The notes under the pieces: model-generated
Told to the model about the DNA's origin: nothing
What the model saw: the letters and a program-made list of their open reading frames with translations, nothing else
Database searches by the model: none
NCBI GenBank assembly: GCA_031271165.1
Contig: JAISWF010000245.1
Coordinates: 1 to 33,116, forward strand
Source of the DNA: Deltaproteobacteria bacterium
GTDB taxonomy: Bacteria; Desulfobacterota; Desulfarculia; Adiutricales; Adiutricaceae
DNA length: 33,116 nucleotides
Direction: 5' to 3'
In this document: piece after piece, positions 23,447 through 33,080 of the stretch
How the letters are laid out: each line of letters opens with the position of its first letter
Position numbering within the stretch: position 1 is the first letter of the stretch
Made by a program: the position numbers and the translations under genes

Positions 23447-26176
23447 ATGGGCAGTATTAGTAAATGTATGGACAATGATTACTTAAAAACAAAACAAATC
23501 GAAGCTGCTGAACTAGCTAAAGATTGGATTATAGCTGTAGTCTCAGGCAACAAGGAAAAAAGTAAAATACTGTCTGACAGAATTAGAAATTCTCACGACT
23601 CCCACCTGATGATCATATCTGCTATTAGCAGATTAATTGGAATTACTGGACAAAGTTTCAGTTCTCTGATTAGCGGCTTTACTGATCAAGGCAGTGAAAT
23701 AAATTTTTATTCGGACAATGTGGCTGAATGGCAGCCGATTGCCAATTCCCCAGCTGTCCCAATTTCACAATCCTTTCAAGAGAAAGACTACAAGTCACTA
23801 CTCTTAGATTTTCAAAAAAAGGTTAGTTGGGACTCCCCTGAAAATGAAATATCTCAGTTGAAAAGTCAGATTCTCCAATTCAAAATTGAAAAATCAAAAG
23901 CTCAAAAAGAAGAAGATATTAAGCTCGCTGAAAAACGGGGACTATCTTTCAAGGTTCAGGAACAAAAATTTAATAAGGCCTTGAAAAAGGGACCTCTTTC
24001 AGACTGCGTCCTTAGCGCTTACCAAACGGCAGAAGAATTCTACAAAAAGAAGGCCGAGAAAAACTTGACTAACTCTCTAATGCTAACCGCAAACCGCTTG
24101 GTGGGAGATGCGGAGAGATTTGATAGTTTTATCCAACAAGCGACCGAACGTTATCCATTTGCCGCCGAATCACTTGCGATAAAAAAAGGGGAATTCGCAT
24201 CGAGCCTGATTAAATTAAAAAATGATAACTATCAATCGAAAACTATAGATGTTTATTCAGGTGCTGAACACAGAATTAATTTTTTGAATTATAGTTCATC
24301 TTGGACAACATATATTGATGAGACAGGTTTATGTTTTAACCCAGCTAATGTTGATGAAGTCGATGGAAAAGTGGTAGCAATTGTTGTTCCAGACTCCTTG
24401 AGACTACCACAAATCGATCCCCAATTCCACGCAACGACAAGTTTACCTAATGTCGTTCTAAGCAAACTTAATTCGTTACTAAGCCATAGTGTTGGTATTT
24501 TGGGGTTTACCGCCCGCTCCCTCCATGTTATGAATAGTGACGATTGGTTCCAAAACATACGAGCACTTCTCGGCTGGATCTGGCGGTTGTTACCTTTGCC
24601 TGGAGAAAACGCAGCTAAAGTTGTTCTGAACGTGATCATTGAAAACCGAAGAAATTACACTCCTGACATAAATATGGAGCCTATGGCTTGGGCAATAAAC
24701 CAAGACTGGGACAAAGAAAATCACGAACGCCATAAATATGTCACATTGGGGAATCTTGGCCTAGCCCCCAAAGGCATACAACCCGGTCTGGCTTGGGCTG
24801 ACGTAACAGCCTATTTATGGGGCTCGTCTAAAACAGAAATAAAAAAAGGATTAAAACAAAGCGGACTTGTTGGTACCTGTTTATTTGATTTAAAACGTGA
24901 TTTACTAGCTCTTTGTGTCAAAGCGTTGATCGGCTGCGACCTGCTGACCGGGCCAGAGTGGCAGCGTTTGATGGAAGAAAATGATGCCGATCGCCAAGGT
25001 AGCTTGGTCCAATTGGCGCTTGAATCTACTATGCGGTTTTGTCTCCAGTCACATGATCAAACAAGGATTTATATAGAGGCGTTACGCCAATATCTTGATA
25101 CCAAAAAATATGACCTGAAAATTCTCAATCGACAAATTAAATGGCTTAGTCAGGTCAATGCTGAAACAATCGCTCCAGATTTACGTTTTTATTGGGAATC
25201 CGCCAAACTGGCTCATCATAATCATTTAGGTGATTTTTCATCTGAGTCAGTTTTAGCAACGAGAAAGAAACTACAGGAGCTGATACCAGGTATAGGACAA
25301 AAAGACCCTCAGTCCGCTATTGAAGCCCGTCTCCGATTTGCCGTCATGTCTTTCAATGCCTTCGACTTCTCTAGCGCTAAAAATGAATTGGCCCCATATG
25401 ATGAAACTCAAGGCGGGCGGCTCCCAGAAGATGGTTTGTCCGCTGGCAAAGTTCTTAGCTGTCTCGGCCAGCTCGAAGCTTTTCTAGGTAATAATAGTCA
25501 AGCCTTAGAGTTGTTCGATCGAGCGGCTGAAGCTTTTTCAAGATTGGTACATCATCCTGAAGAAGTAACCAAGCAATTTGAGCAGACTAATATATACGCT
25601 GCCATTGCAGCTATGGATGACTTTTCAGTAACCAATGATGAGAAACGCCGCCGCATTGAAGTGGCGATTGGCAAAACGGTAGTGGAAGCCAGTCATAAGT
25701 TCAGTCAAAGTGACACTCTAAACGAGACCCGCTACCTACATCACTTACTTACTCGTTATTTGGTAAATTTAGGGCATAAAAGTGAAAAAGCTGCTTATCT
25801 TTTAAATTCATCTAAGTGGTTGATACCTGGCCTTGGTTTCATCAATGGTCACCCATGGTACCTAATTCAATATTACCGTTGGTTGATGCTCACTGAAGCT
25901 CAACCAGAGCAACAAAAACGAAACCACCAAATTCGGGAGAGCATTTTTGAGGATTGTATGCCAGCTTCTCCTGGACTAACAATTGATTTTATAGGCCTTG
26001 CTTTGGAAGTAGTCTCAGGACGCATATCTCAATTAGAAACCAAATTTAAACATAATTTAGTTCGGCTTCAAGAAAAAATACCCAAGGCAGAACCGTGGCT
26101 AAAAGCTTTGGAAAATATTTCTGCCGAAAGTGGACATCAATCGTTGACATCAATATTGCCATTCAATTACCGATAA
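23447..26176 (+). CDS. DUF3800-like (RNase H fold) protein with the shared HPW/PFNYR C-terminal region
   Basis: Residues ~1-260 are helical and charged (coiled-coil-like around QLKSQILQFKIEKSKAQKEED). The middle resembles DUF3800/RNase H-fold proteins: strand and acidic pair TYIDETGLCF (Asp291, Glu292), KVVAIVVPDS, VVLNVIIENR, and the late GLAPKGIQPGLAWADVTAYLWG with Asp452. This suggests a metal-dependent nuclease or a derived binding domain. Residues ~550-909 are helical TPR-like repeats (GQLEAFLGNNSQALELFDRA) with HPWYLIQY at 802 and the C-terminus PFNYR, both shared with the Lon-like protease at 19342-21435. The ATG lacks a strong ribosome site (ATG at 23468 is an alternative). The STAND gene starts 28 nt after its stop, so they are co-transcribed. 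Catalytic activity is inferred, not shown. Confidence 0.65.
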   Translation: MGSISKCMDNDYLKTKQIEAAELAKDWIIAVVSGNKEKSKILSDRIRNSHDSHLMIISAISRLIGITGQSFSSLISGFTDQGSEINFYSDNVAEWQPIANSPAVPISQSFQEKDYKSLLLDFQKKVSWDSPENEISQLKSQILQFKIEKSKAQKEEDIKLAEKRGLSFKVQEQKFNKALKKGPLSDCVLSAYQTAEEFYKKKAEKNLTNSLMLTANRLVGDAERFDSFIQQATERYPFAAESLAIKKGEFASSLIKLKNDNYQSKTIDVYSGAEHRINFLNYSSSWTTYIDETGLCFNPANVDEVDGKVVAIVVPDSLRLPQIDPQFHATTSLPNVVLSKLNSLLSHSVGILGFTARSLHVMNSDDWFQNIRALLGWIWRLLPLPGENAAKVVLNVIIENRRNYTPDINMEPMAWAINQDWDKENHERHKYVTLGNLGLAPKGIQPGLAWADVTAYLWGSSKTEIKKGLKQSGLVGTCLFDLKRDLLALCVKALIGCDLLTGPEWQRLMEENDADRQGSLVQLALESTMRFCLQSHDQTRIYIEALRQYLDTKKYDLKILNRQIKWLSQVNAETIAPDLRFYWESAKLAHHNHLGDFSSESVLATRKKLQELIPGIGQKDPQSAIEARLRFAVMSFNAFDFSSAKNELAPYDETQGGRLPEDGLSAGKVLSCLGQLEAFLGNNSQALELFDRAAEAFSRLVHHPEEVTKQFEQTNIYAAIAAMDDFSVTNDEKRRRIEVAIGKTVVEASHKFSQSDTLNETRYLHHLLTRYLVNLGHKSEKAAYLLNSSKWLIPGLGFINGHPWYLIQYYRWLMLTEAQPEQQKRNHQIRESIFEDCMPASPGLTIDFIGLALEVVSGRISQLETKFKHNLVRLQEKIPKAEPWLKALENISAESGHQSLTSILPFNYR

Positions 26177-26204
26177 AAATATTATTCTTTAGGAGCGATA
26201 TGCT

Positions 26205-29200
26205 ATGCCGATTGATGCAATAGATTTTAAAGAAGATGTTTCTGAAGGTGATGTAGTTACTTTACTAGAAGATGATGGTGTTCAATGGATAGGAACAATT
26301 GTCGCTATAAGAAATTCAAGTGTTAAATTACTGCCTTTGGACGACCCAACCGGCACTCCTGTAACTATCCTTTATGAAAGCGTCAAACGATACCGTCCTG
26401 GCCGGACTAATTTGACTCTTAAATCTGGAACCACGACCACGACCTCTGAAGCGGCATTGACATCATCTAACACTGTTGTCAATAGTGTAGCACAAAATAA
26501 TGCTGTCCAGGCCAAGCTTGATCTTTTATTAGAACGTTTTAAATCGTCTTTAGAGCGACCGCTTTTGGATGAGGTAAAGCCCGATTTTTTTCGAAGCCAA
26601 GCTGATTCATTATCATATACTAGTAAAGTTGATATTGAAAAAGAAATTAATAAGTCTAAAAATATATATGATACAGCATATAATCGTAAAGAGTTGGCGA
26701 GATTAAACAATGCAATAGGTAATTTAGGAAAATCTATCACTCGTTACCCTAGAGAAGCAGTTTTTTATTCATTAAAAGGTATTTTTTTGTTTAATCTTAA
26801 TAAAAAAGATGAGGCAATTGAATATCTAATGATTGCCGCTGGCTTATCAAATACAAATAGCGATTGGCTTAATTTAGCGCTCCTTACACCCTATTACCCA
26901 CTTAAGGCCCTGGCATTTCGCAATTATTTTGTCGTTTCAAGCTCTGTAATTGAAAATAAATATTGGTATGCATTTGTAAATGCATCATGTGAATCATCTT
27001 CTTTTTCAAGTCTTAGCCGTTTAATTAATAAATATATTCAAAACAATAAAAATAGTGGGCAATTAGAGTTAATAGCTAATACTATTGTATTTTTGTTTGA
27101 TAAATTGGGCTCTAAAGATGATGCTCTAGCTGCCATAATTGAATTGGAAAAGAAATCTGATTTGCTATCAACAGTACAGAAATTATATCTAACTTTACAA
27201 TCTTTAGTTGAAGGTAGAACTGAAGCAGCTTTACTTGAGGCTGAAAAAAAACTCAACACTTTAATTAATTCCCTGCCATCAGCTCAAACTCAACCATTGT
27301 CTGAATCATTGTCCACGCATGCTTCTTTTCACAGAATGCCAGGCATTGGAGCTGGTAAATTTTATTCTGGCTATGTTACTAGCTTTAGAAAAAATTCTAA
27401 TGACTCAAAGAGTTTTTTTTGGGAGGGATATATAGAAATTGATGGAAATAAAAAAGTTTATTACAGGTATTACGATAATTATATACCTGATAAAATACTG
27501 CACGATTGTTTATCGCGGGAAGATTTTACGCAACCTATATGTTTTAATATGATTAATAATTCTTTCGGGCAAAAACAAGCTATAAATTTATGCATAAAAC
27601 CGATTAATAAACTACAAAATGACGCAAATAAAGACAAATTAAGCCAACAAAAAGAATTTGATCTGATAAAGACGCCACATACCATTGAGCGAACTGGCGG
27701 GACAACTCTTTTGGCAAGAGCTAATTCTGCCATCCAAGCAGGAGATCGTGAACAAGCCGTGATTAGGCTATCAAATGGAGTCAAACAATTTCCGGATGAT
27801 GAACGTATCTTACTACTTTTAGCCCAGCAACTATCAGCACTTAATAAGTTTTCCGAGGCTTCTGATATATATTCAAGTCTTATTAATGTTGAAAAAAAAT
27901 TAAATCGTCCAAAGGCATTAAAAAATGCAGAAATACAATATGTTTTGCTTTCTATTAAATCAGGACGTATTGATACTGCCAAGATAAAATTGAAAAAACT
28001 AGTAGAAAAATACCCAAACGACGAATATTTAAAGCAATTAAATGAAAAAGCATCGACTGAGTTAATAATAGATTTAAATGATGAATCAAAGCTCGTTTGG
28101 GAGTCTTTAGATGAATTAGAGTCAGATATTTCCCCCTTTTTAAAAAGAGAACTTGAATCAGCCGGTTTTTATGATCGAATAATCTCAGAAAAGGGCGATA
28201 AACCTTCTCCTGAAGATGCCAAACGTTTGATGGCTGCAGCTATCAACTCGACAGCTAATGACCAGCATCCATTATTTCTTGAGGCGGCCAAAGCTTACAG
28301 TCTTCTCCCGCCCGGGAGTTTTGATCTTGATGAATACCACCTTTGTCTTTCAAGGTATGCCATGCAAAAGGCCAAGGTGCTGGTTGACCGAATGCTGTTC
28401 CTTTCAACGTCAGCCACATCAATAGAAAAAAATGCTGAAATACTCATGCAGCTTCGCGATAGTGCCACGAGTTACTATATTGAAGCCCTTTCTTGGCTTA
28501 AGCCTGAAAATGTTAAAGATGTCGGGTCATCAGTTATTAACTATTTTTTTAAAAGCTTATTAATTGGTTTTTTTGCCGAGTCACCGCATAATTTTTCCAA
28601 GGATATGCTATCTACCGAATTTAAAAAAGTTTTCAGAGAGGCGTTGACATCAAAAAATGAAGAATTATTTTACTTAGCGTGCAATGCAGTTCTAATATGG
28701 GGTAGTTACCCTCAAATTTGGAATATATTAGTAAACATACCTGATGGACCTGGGGCTGTGACCTGGTTAATGATGAAAGGTTCTTTTAAAAATCGGGTAG
28801 GTGAATTTTTTTCAAAACTTACCGGACAAAATATTCAAAATATTCAATTTATGTATCCTAGAGATATATTGCGCCAAGCATTTGAACATAGGCGCAAAGA
28901 GCGTGGTGATATGCATGCTTTTTGCAGAAATTTATTGATATCTCGTAATTTAAAGTCTTCAGAGTATTTTAGAGAGTTAAAATATTGTTTAACAAAGTTT
29001 CCTCGGGCTAACGGTTCGCTTTTTTCATCAGATATAATAATGTTTGAGCGCCTTAATGATATAATACAAGAAATGACGCCTTATAAGAATGCATCTTATG
29101 AGGAGCGTGGTGATATGCTTGTTAGAACACGTCTTAAGCTTTCGAATAACAAACAAAATTTAGGACTTTTAGAACATATCAACCAATCCCCAACTTATTG

Positions 29201-30875
29201 GCAAGTAGTCGGCTGTGAAGCTGTGATTATTCAATGCCTTAAGACGATTGAAACTATTGAAGACAAGCGGATGGAAGACCGCAAACCAAAACTCTCTTTT
29301 TCCTTGGAACCAGCTAGCTTTACTAAAAGCGGGACTGAATTTTACACATCCTTACATACCAAAAACGAAGGGCATGCTACAGCCAATAATGTTAAAATTG
29401 AGCTTATTGTTCGAAATATATCGCAGCCTCATGAACCTATATATTCATATAGTTTTGAAATCGAACGTATTGAACGAAATACAGATCATACCTCATCTCA
29501 AATAACTTTACCAGAAGATTGCTTTGATGAGTCACAAGGAGAGATTGAGTTATTTATTAGCGCTAAATACCTTGAAGGTCTCAAAGAGCCGCAGGCCTTT
29601 ACTATTGAAAAAGACCTGGGTAACTCTTTTTCCAGTGAAGAAATCCCTTGGAACCCCCAAACAGTGGCAAAAGATGAGATATTCAAAGGACGTTTAAATC
29701 TTTTGAGCGAATTAAAAGAAAGCTTAAACAGACACGGCCGCTCATATACACATATGTTGTGGGGTGTGACCAGAAGCGGAAAAACATCGATCCTTCATTC
29801 TTTTCGAACTAAAGAAACCGGGGCTCCTTTACCAGATGACGAGTTAAATAGGACTATAGTTTGTATTGACTGGTTGTTCAACAAAGCCGAGCTAGTTAAT
29901 TCTCCAGAGACTTTATGGACATTTCTTTTGGAAGCCTGCCGGCAAGATGTGGAAAAGTTTACGAATGAACGAAATATCGACTTAAATAGGGTCTTGAAAA
30001 GCTCAGCTACAGCTCAGGCTCATGACTTTATCTCTTTGGTGAGTTACCTAAAATCGGCAGGATTGTATCCAATTTTTTTAATAGATGAGTTTTCCTATAT
30101 TCGCTCAATGTTTGATAAAAAATTAATCGACGCTTCTTTTTTGTCGACGATGCGTGAGATGGCCTTAAACGATCAGGCTACATTTATAGCCGCCGGCACC
30201 TATGATGTAAAGGAATTGCTCACGGATCATCGTTATGGCATAACAGGACAATTTGTTAATTTAAAATTACATTTTGTTACTAGTATTGAACCGGAGCCAG
30301 CAAAAGAAATTATTACCATATTTGAACCAAAATTACGCTTTACAGAAAGTGCTGTCAATTATATAATACAACAATCTGATTGTCGACCATACCTTATTCA
30401 AACTATAGCTTATCATTGTGCTCAATATGCCTTAAACCGTCATCGCAGTATTTTAGGCCGACCTGAGGTTGAAGAAGTAGTTTTAGCATTGGCTGGTCTA
30501 AAACCTCTTGAAGATTTTTCGGCCTTAGAATGGACTCATTTTCAAGATAATTTGATTTTTTTCCGGGCAAAACAAGATGATTCAACCTTGGACCCATCCT
30601 CAAGAAAACAAGGAGCAATCTACTCTGCGATAACCACTTTTATTAGTCATGAAGTCTCAACAACCTATAACCACCTGCAAACAAAATGGAAAGAGGAAAA
30701 ATTGCCTCCTGACTGGCTGGCCGATGGCTTGAAACAGTTGAAAGATCGTGAAGTTATAACAGAGAAAATAGATGAAGGTGTTATAATGTATAGTATTAAA
30801 GTCGGTTTATTTCATCTATGGTGGAAGCGAGCTAATAATGATGTGGAACTTGAGTTTGATACGCTAAAAGTATGA
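26205..30875 (+). CDS. Giant STAND-type ATPase with small-barrel N-terminus and TPR-like repeats
   Basis: A 1556-residue multidomain protein. Residues ~10-70 (EGDVVTLLEDDGVQWIGTIVAI, ILYESVKRYRPG) look like a Tudor/LSM-like small barrel. TPR-like helical units follow (LARLNNAIGNLGKSITRYPREAVFYSLKG). A beta-rich OB-like segment starts near residue 380 (GKFYSGYVTSFRKN, WEGYIEIDGNKKVYYRYYDNY). More TPR-like units come next (ALNKFSEASDIYSSLI). A beta-sandwich (~1025-1140, LSFSLEPASFTKSGTEFY) precedes the ATPase: P-loop GVTRSGKT (1187-1194), Walker B PIFLIDEF (Asp1294, Glu1295), and a C-terminal winged-helix-like end. No N-terminal nuclease is recognised, so it may be a sensor/switch for the co-transcribed DUF3800-like protein. 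AGGAG lies 9 nt before the ATG. Its codon use is much more AT-rich than that of genes before 11 kb. Confidence 0.75.
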   Translation: MPIDAIDFKEDVSEGDVVTLLEDDGVQWIGTIVAIRNSSVKLLPLDDPTGTPVTILYESVKRYRPGRTNLTLKSGTTTTTSEAALTSSNTVVNSVAQNNAVQAKLDLLLERFKSSLERPLLDEVKPDFFRSQADSLSYTSKVDIEKEINKSKNIYDTAYNRKELARLNNAIGNLGKSITRYPREAVFYSLKGIFLFNLNKKDEAIEYLMIAAGLSNTNSDWLNLALLTPYYPLKALAFRNYFVVSSSVIENKYWYAFVNASCESSSFSSLSRLINKYIQNNKNSGQLELIANTIVFLFDKLGSKDDALAAIIELEKKSDLLSTVQKLYLTLQSLVEGRTEAALLEAEKKLNTLINSLPSAQTQPLSESLSTHASFHRMPGIGAGKFYSGYVTSFRKNSNDSKSFFWEGYIEIDGNKKVYYRYYDNYIPDKILHDCLSREDFTQPICFNMINNSFGQKQAINLCIKPINKLQNDANKDKLSQQKEFDLIKTPHTIERTGGTTLLARANSAIQAGDREQAVIRLSNGVKQFPDDERILLLLAQQLSALNKFSEASDIYSSLINVEKKLNRPKALKNAEIQYVLLSIKSGRIDTAKIKLKKLVEKYPNDEYLKQLNEKASTELIIDLNDESKLVWESLDELESDISPFLKRELESAGFYDRIISEKGDKPSPEDAKRLMAAAINSTANDQHPLFLEAAKAYSLLPPGSFDLDEYHLCLSRYAMQKAKVLVDRMLFLSTSATSIEKNAEILMQLRDSATSYYIEALSWLKPENVKDVGSSVINYFFKSLLIGFFAESPHNFSKDMLSTEFKKVFREALTSKNEELFYLACNAVLIWGSYPQIWNILVNIPDGPGAVTWLMMKGSFKNRVGEFFSKLTGQNIQNIQFMYPRDILRQAFEHRRKERGDMHAFCRNLLISRNLKSSEYFRELKYCLTKFPRANGSLFSSDIIMFERLNDIIQEMTPYKNASYEERGDMLVRTRLKLSNNKQNLGLLEHINQSPTYWQVVGCEAVIIQCLKTIETIEDKRMEDRKPKLSFSLEPASFTKSGTEFYTSLHTKNEGHATANNVKIELIVRNISQPHEPIYSYSFEIERIERNTDHTSSQITLPEDCFDESQGEIELFISAKYLEGLKEPQAFTIEKDLGNSFSSEEIPWNPQTVAKDEIFKGRLNLLSELKESLNRHGRSYTHMLWGVTRSGKTSILHSFRTKETGAPLPDDELNRTIVCIDWLFNKAELVNSPETLWTFLLEACRQDVEKFTNERNIDLNRVLKSSATAQAHDFISLVSYLKSAGLYPIFLIDEFSYIRSMFDKKLIDASFLSTMREMALNDQATFIAAGTYDVKELLTDHRYGITGQFVNLKLHFVTSIEPEPAKEIITIFEPKLRFTESAVNYIIQQSDCRPYLIQTIAYHCAQYALNRHRSILGRPEVEEVVLALAGLKPLEDFSALEWTHFQDNLIFFRAKQDDSTLDPSSRKQGAIYSAITTFISHEVSTTYNHLQTKWKEEKLPPDWLADGLKQLKDREVITEKIDEGVIMYSIKVGLFHLWWKRANNDVELEFDTLKV

Positions 30876-31110
30876 AATATATAGATACAAGAGATGGTTT
30901 ATAGTAGTAAATTGTAGTGGTAGTAGTAGTATATAAATGCGAGCAATATTAAAATTTTATTCATATAAATATGTTTAATGGGCGTAACGCTTGGGTGGGA
31001 GTCAAACTTATTTATTTTTAAAACAATATGATATCTTTTTTATCGTAATGTTTAATTTAATTAGCTAATTTTCTTTTTTAGTTAATATTTACTTAGCGGA
31101 GTTGGAGAAT
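30876..31110. other. AT-rich gap between the two STAND genes
   Basis: It is 235 bp and strongly A/T-rich, with TAG/TAGTAG-type repeats near 30,900-30,935. No terminator or clear promoter can be fixed. The gap suggests the last gene has its own transcription start. Confidence 0.4.
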
Positions 31111-32931
31111 ATGAATGCATTTTCCCCAAGTAGCTGTGTGAGCGATCCCCAAAAACTTTTTGGATGGAACAATAAGGGTGGTCTTCTGGAGCGAGCCACT
31201 GAAATGATACTTTCTGGTGTGTCCTTTCAAATAAAGGCGGAACGAAGAGCTGGCAAAACTTCTATGGTCAACTGTCTTATGGCCAAATGCAATGAAAATC
31301 GCCATAAATCGCTTCATGCCCCCTTACCTGTCAATATCCCCTTCTATGAAAGAAAACCAAAAGGTACTGAAGAGGGATATAGATTTGCATTATATAAAAT
31401 AATTAAATCATTGCATAAAGCTAAACAAGATGGTGAAAATTGGATAGACTTTTTGCTAACATTAGGACATCGAAATATTAATCTTCATGATCCGTTAGCT
31501 CAATTAACTGAAATGAATCAAGCTTATTTGATGGAATTACTTGATGAATTAAAAACTTTTTTAACTTATAAAAAACAAAGCATGCTTTTATTTTTCGATG
31601 AATATGAATATATGGAAGAAGTTTTTAATGATAACCCAAAAAATTTCTTTTCAGCTTTTAGAGGATGTCAACAAGACTATGAACCGACCAAAGGAGGAAT
31701 ATTTTGTGTTCTAGCTGGTGCTGAAAATAGAAGTGATTTTGCTAGCCGCATAGGTTCATCCCATTTTAATGCTTTTACTGGTACTCCGATTTATTTAACT
31801 CCCCTCCAATTTGATGATTTTAGAAAAATGTGGGATGACTGTTTGGTACAAAGTTCAGATGATATACGTAAAAATGTTTTGAACAGAGCCAAGAACATTA
31901 AGAAAATTTATGAAATGTGCGGTGGTATACCTAGTTATGGCAAGATTCTGGGCCAACATTTTGGTTTTAATGAAGAATCTGACTTTCCATCACAACTGCA
32001 AGAATGGTTTAAAGAAATATTTAACCGTCAAACTGAAAAAGGTAAGTTAATACTTCTAACTGTTGCCGAAGATAGTCCATTATCTAGTATAAAATCAAAT
32101 GTTGAAGATGAAGAAAAATTATTACGCTCAAATTTAATTTCTTTTAATGAAAGTGATATTGGTGGGTATCACATACATGGTGGGTTGTGGAAGCGCTATC
32201 TTGACAAGCTAAATGCTAGACAGAATAAATCCTATGAAATAAGCCATGCTGGCGATCTGGCCAGGTTAATTATTAGAGAAAAGAAATTGCCGAAGTTACT
32301 GGAATTAGTTAAAGGAAATGAAAATGACTGGCTCGAATTTAAGGCGACCTTGATTCGTTCGGGCGCGTACAAAGAAGATTCCAAAGAGGGCGATACTAAT
32401 GATGATTATATTTGGCATGTTCTTAAAGCAATAATTGCGATGGCCAATACTCGTGGTGGCTGCGTCATTATCGGAGTATCTGATGAAGGTCATGTTATTG
32501 GTATAGATAAAGATAACTATATCAAAAATCAAGAATCAGACTATCTTAGAAAATATATCATTCAACATCTTGGAAGGTCAAATTTAGTTATAGATGAGAG
32601 GCGGCGACCATACACTCCTGTGACTGCTTTATGTAAAATTGAAAAGCCAAATGTATCAGCTCATGTAGTGCCGATCGGAGATGAATATGTCGTTGCACTA
32701 GTCGTTTCGCCAAACGAGGATTCCCAATGGCAAACTATTGAATATGAACTTGAAGAAAGGAAACTGAATCGAAAAGAACCTCCGCAACAAAAAGCTTATT
32801 TTTTATGTAGAAGTTCTAATACTGCGGAAAATATAAAATTATACGACGATGTTCAAATTTCTGACCATCGAAATAAACGATTAAGCTGGTTTAAGGATGG
32901 ACTTGAAGAAATTTGGCTTAAATTAATATAG
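31111..32931 (+). CDS. STAND-type ATPase fused to a Schlafen AlbA_2 domain
   Basis: N-terminal ATPase: LFGWNNKGGLLERATEMI, P-loop AERRAGKTS with Lys49, Walker B MLLFFDEYEYM with Asp163, and a winged-helix-like segment to ~residue 375. From ~400 comes the AlbA_2/Schlafen domain: NDWLEFKATLIRS with Glu409, AIIAMANTRGGCVIIGVSDEG, and IGIDKDNY. In eukaryotic and some bacterial relatives this fold binds or cuts RNA/tRNA. The layout (sensor ATPase plus nucleic-acid effector) is typical of conflict or anti-phage proteins. I chose the ATG at 31111 because GGAG (31098-31101) is 9 nt upstream; the TTG at 31102 would add three residues. No dedicated partner gene follows within the window. Confidence 0.85.
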   Translation: MNAFSPSSCVSDPQKLFGWNNKGGLLERATEMILSGVSFQIKAERRAGKTSMVNCLMAKCNENRHKSLHAPLPVNIPFYERKPKGTEEGYRFALYKIIKSLHKAKQDGENWIDFLLTLGHRNINLHDPLAQLTEMNQAYLMELLDELKTFLTYKKQSMLLFFDEYEYMEEVFNDNPKNFFSAFRGCQQDYEPTKGGIFCVLAGAENRSDFASRIGSSHFNAFTGTPIYLTPLQFDDFRKMWDDCLVQSSDDIRKNVLNRAKNIKKIYEMCGGIPSYGKILGQHFGFNEESDFPSQLQEWFKEIFNRQTEKGKLILLTVAEDSPLSSIKSNVEDEEKLLRSNLISFNESDIGGYHIHGGLWKRYLDKLNARQNKSYEISHAGDLARLIIREKKLPKLLELVKGNENDWLEFKATLIRSGAYKEDSKEGDTNDDYIWHVLKAIIAMANTRGGCVIIGVSDEGHVIGIDKDNYIKNQESDYLRKYIIQHLGRSNLVIDERRRPYTPVTALCKIEKPNVSAHVVPIGDEYVVALVVSPNEDSQWQTIEYELEERKLNRKEPPQQKAYFLCRSSNTAENIKLYDDVQISDHRNKRLSWFKDGLEEIWLKLI

Positions 32932-33080
32932 TTACGTATTAAAGCTTGATGGTTTATGTTGTTTTTTGCTTAAAAAGACAGATTATCTTATATTAAGAAT
33001 ATTTTTAGTGCGCCGTGGAAAGGCGCATATACCTAGCGGTGTTGAAATACCCGCCCGGCAACTTAACTGCTCCAGCCGGT
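32932..33080. other. Gene-free end of the island
   Basis: It is AT-rich to about 33,005. It then holds a short perfect hairpin GCGCC/GGCGC (about 33,010-33,027) without a T-run, and GC-richer sequence leading into the right copy of the 36-bp repeat. No gene is supported. Confidence 0.45.
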
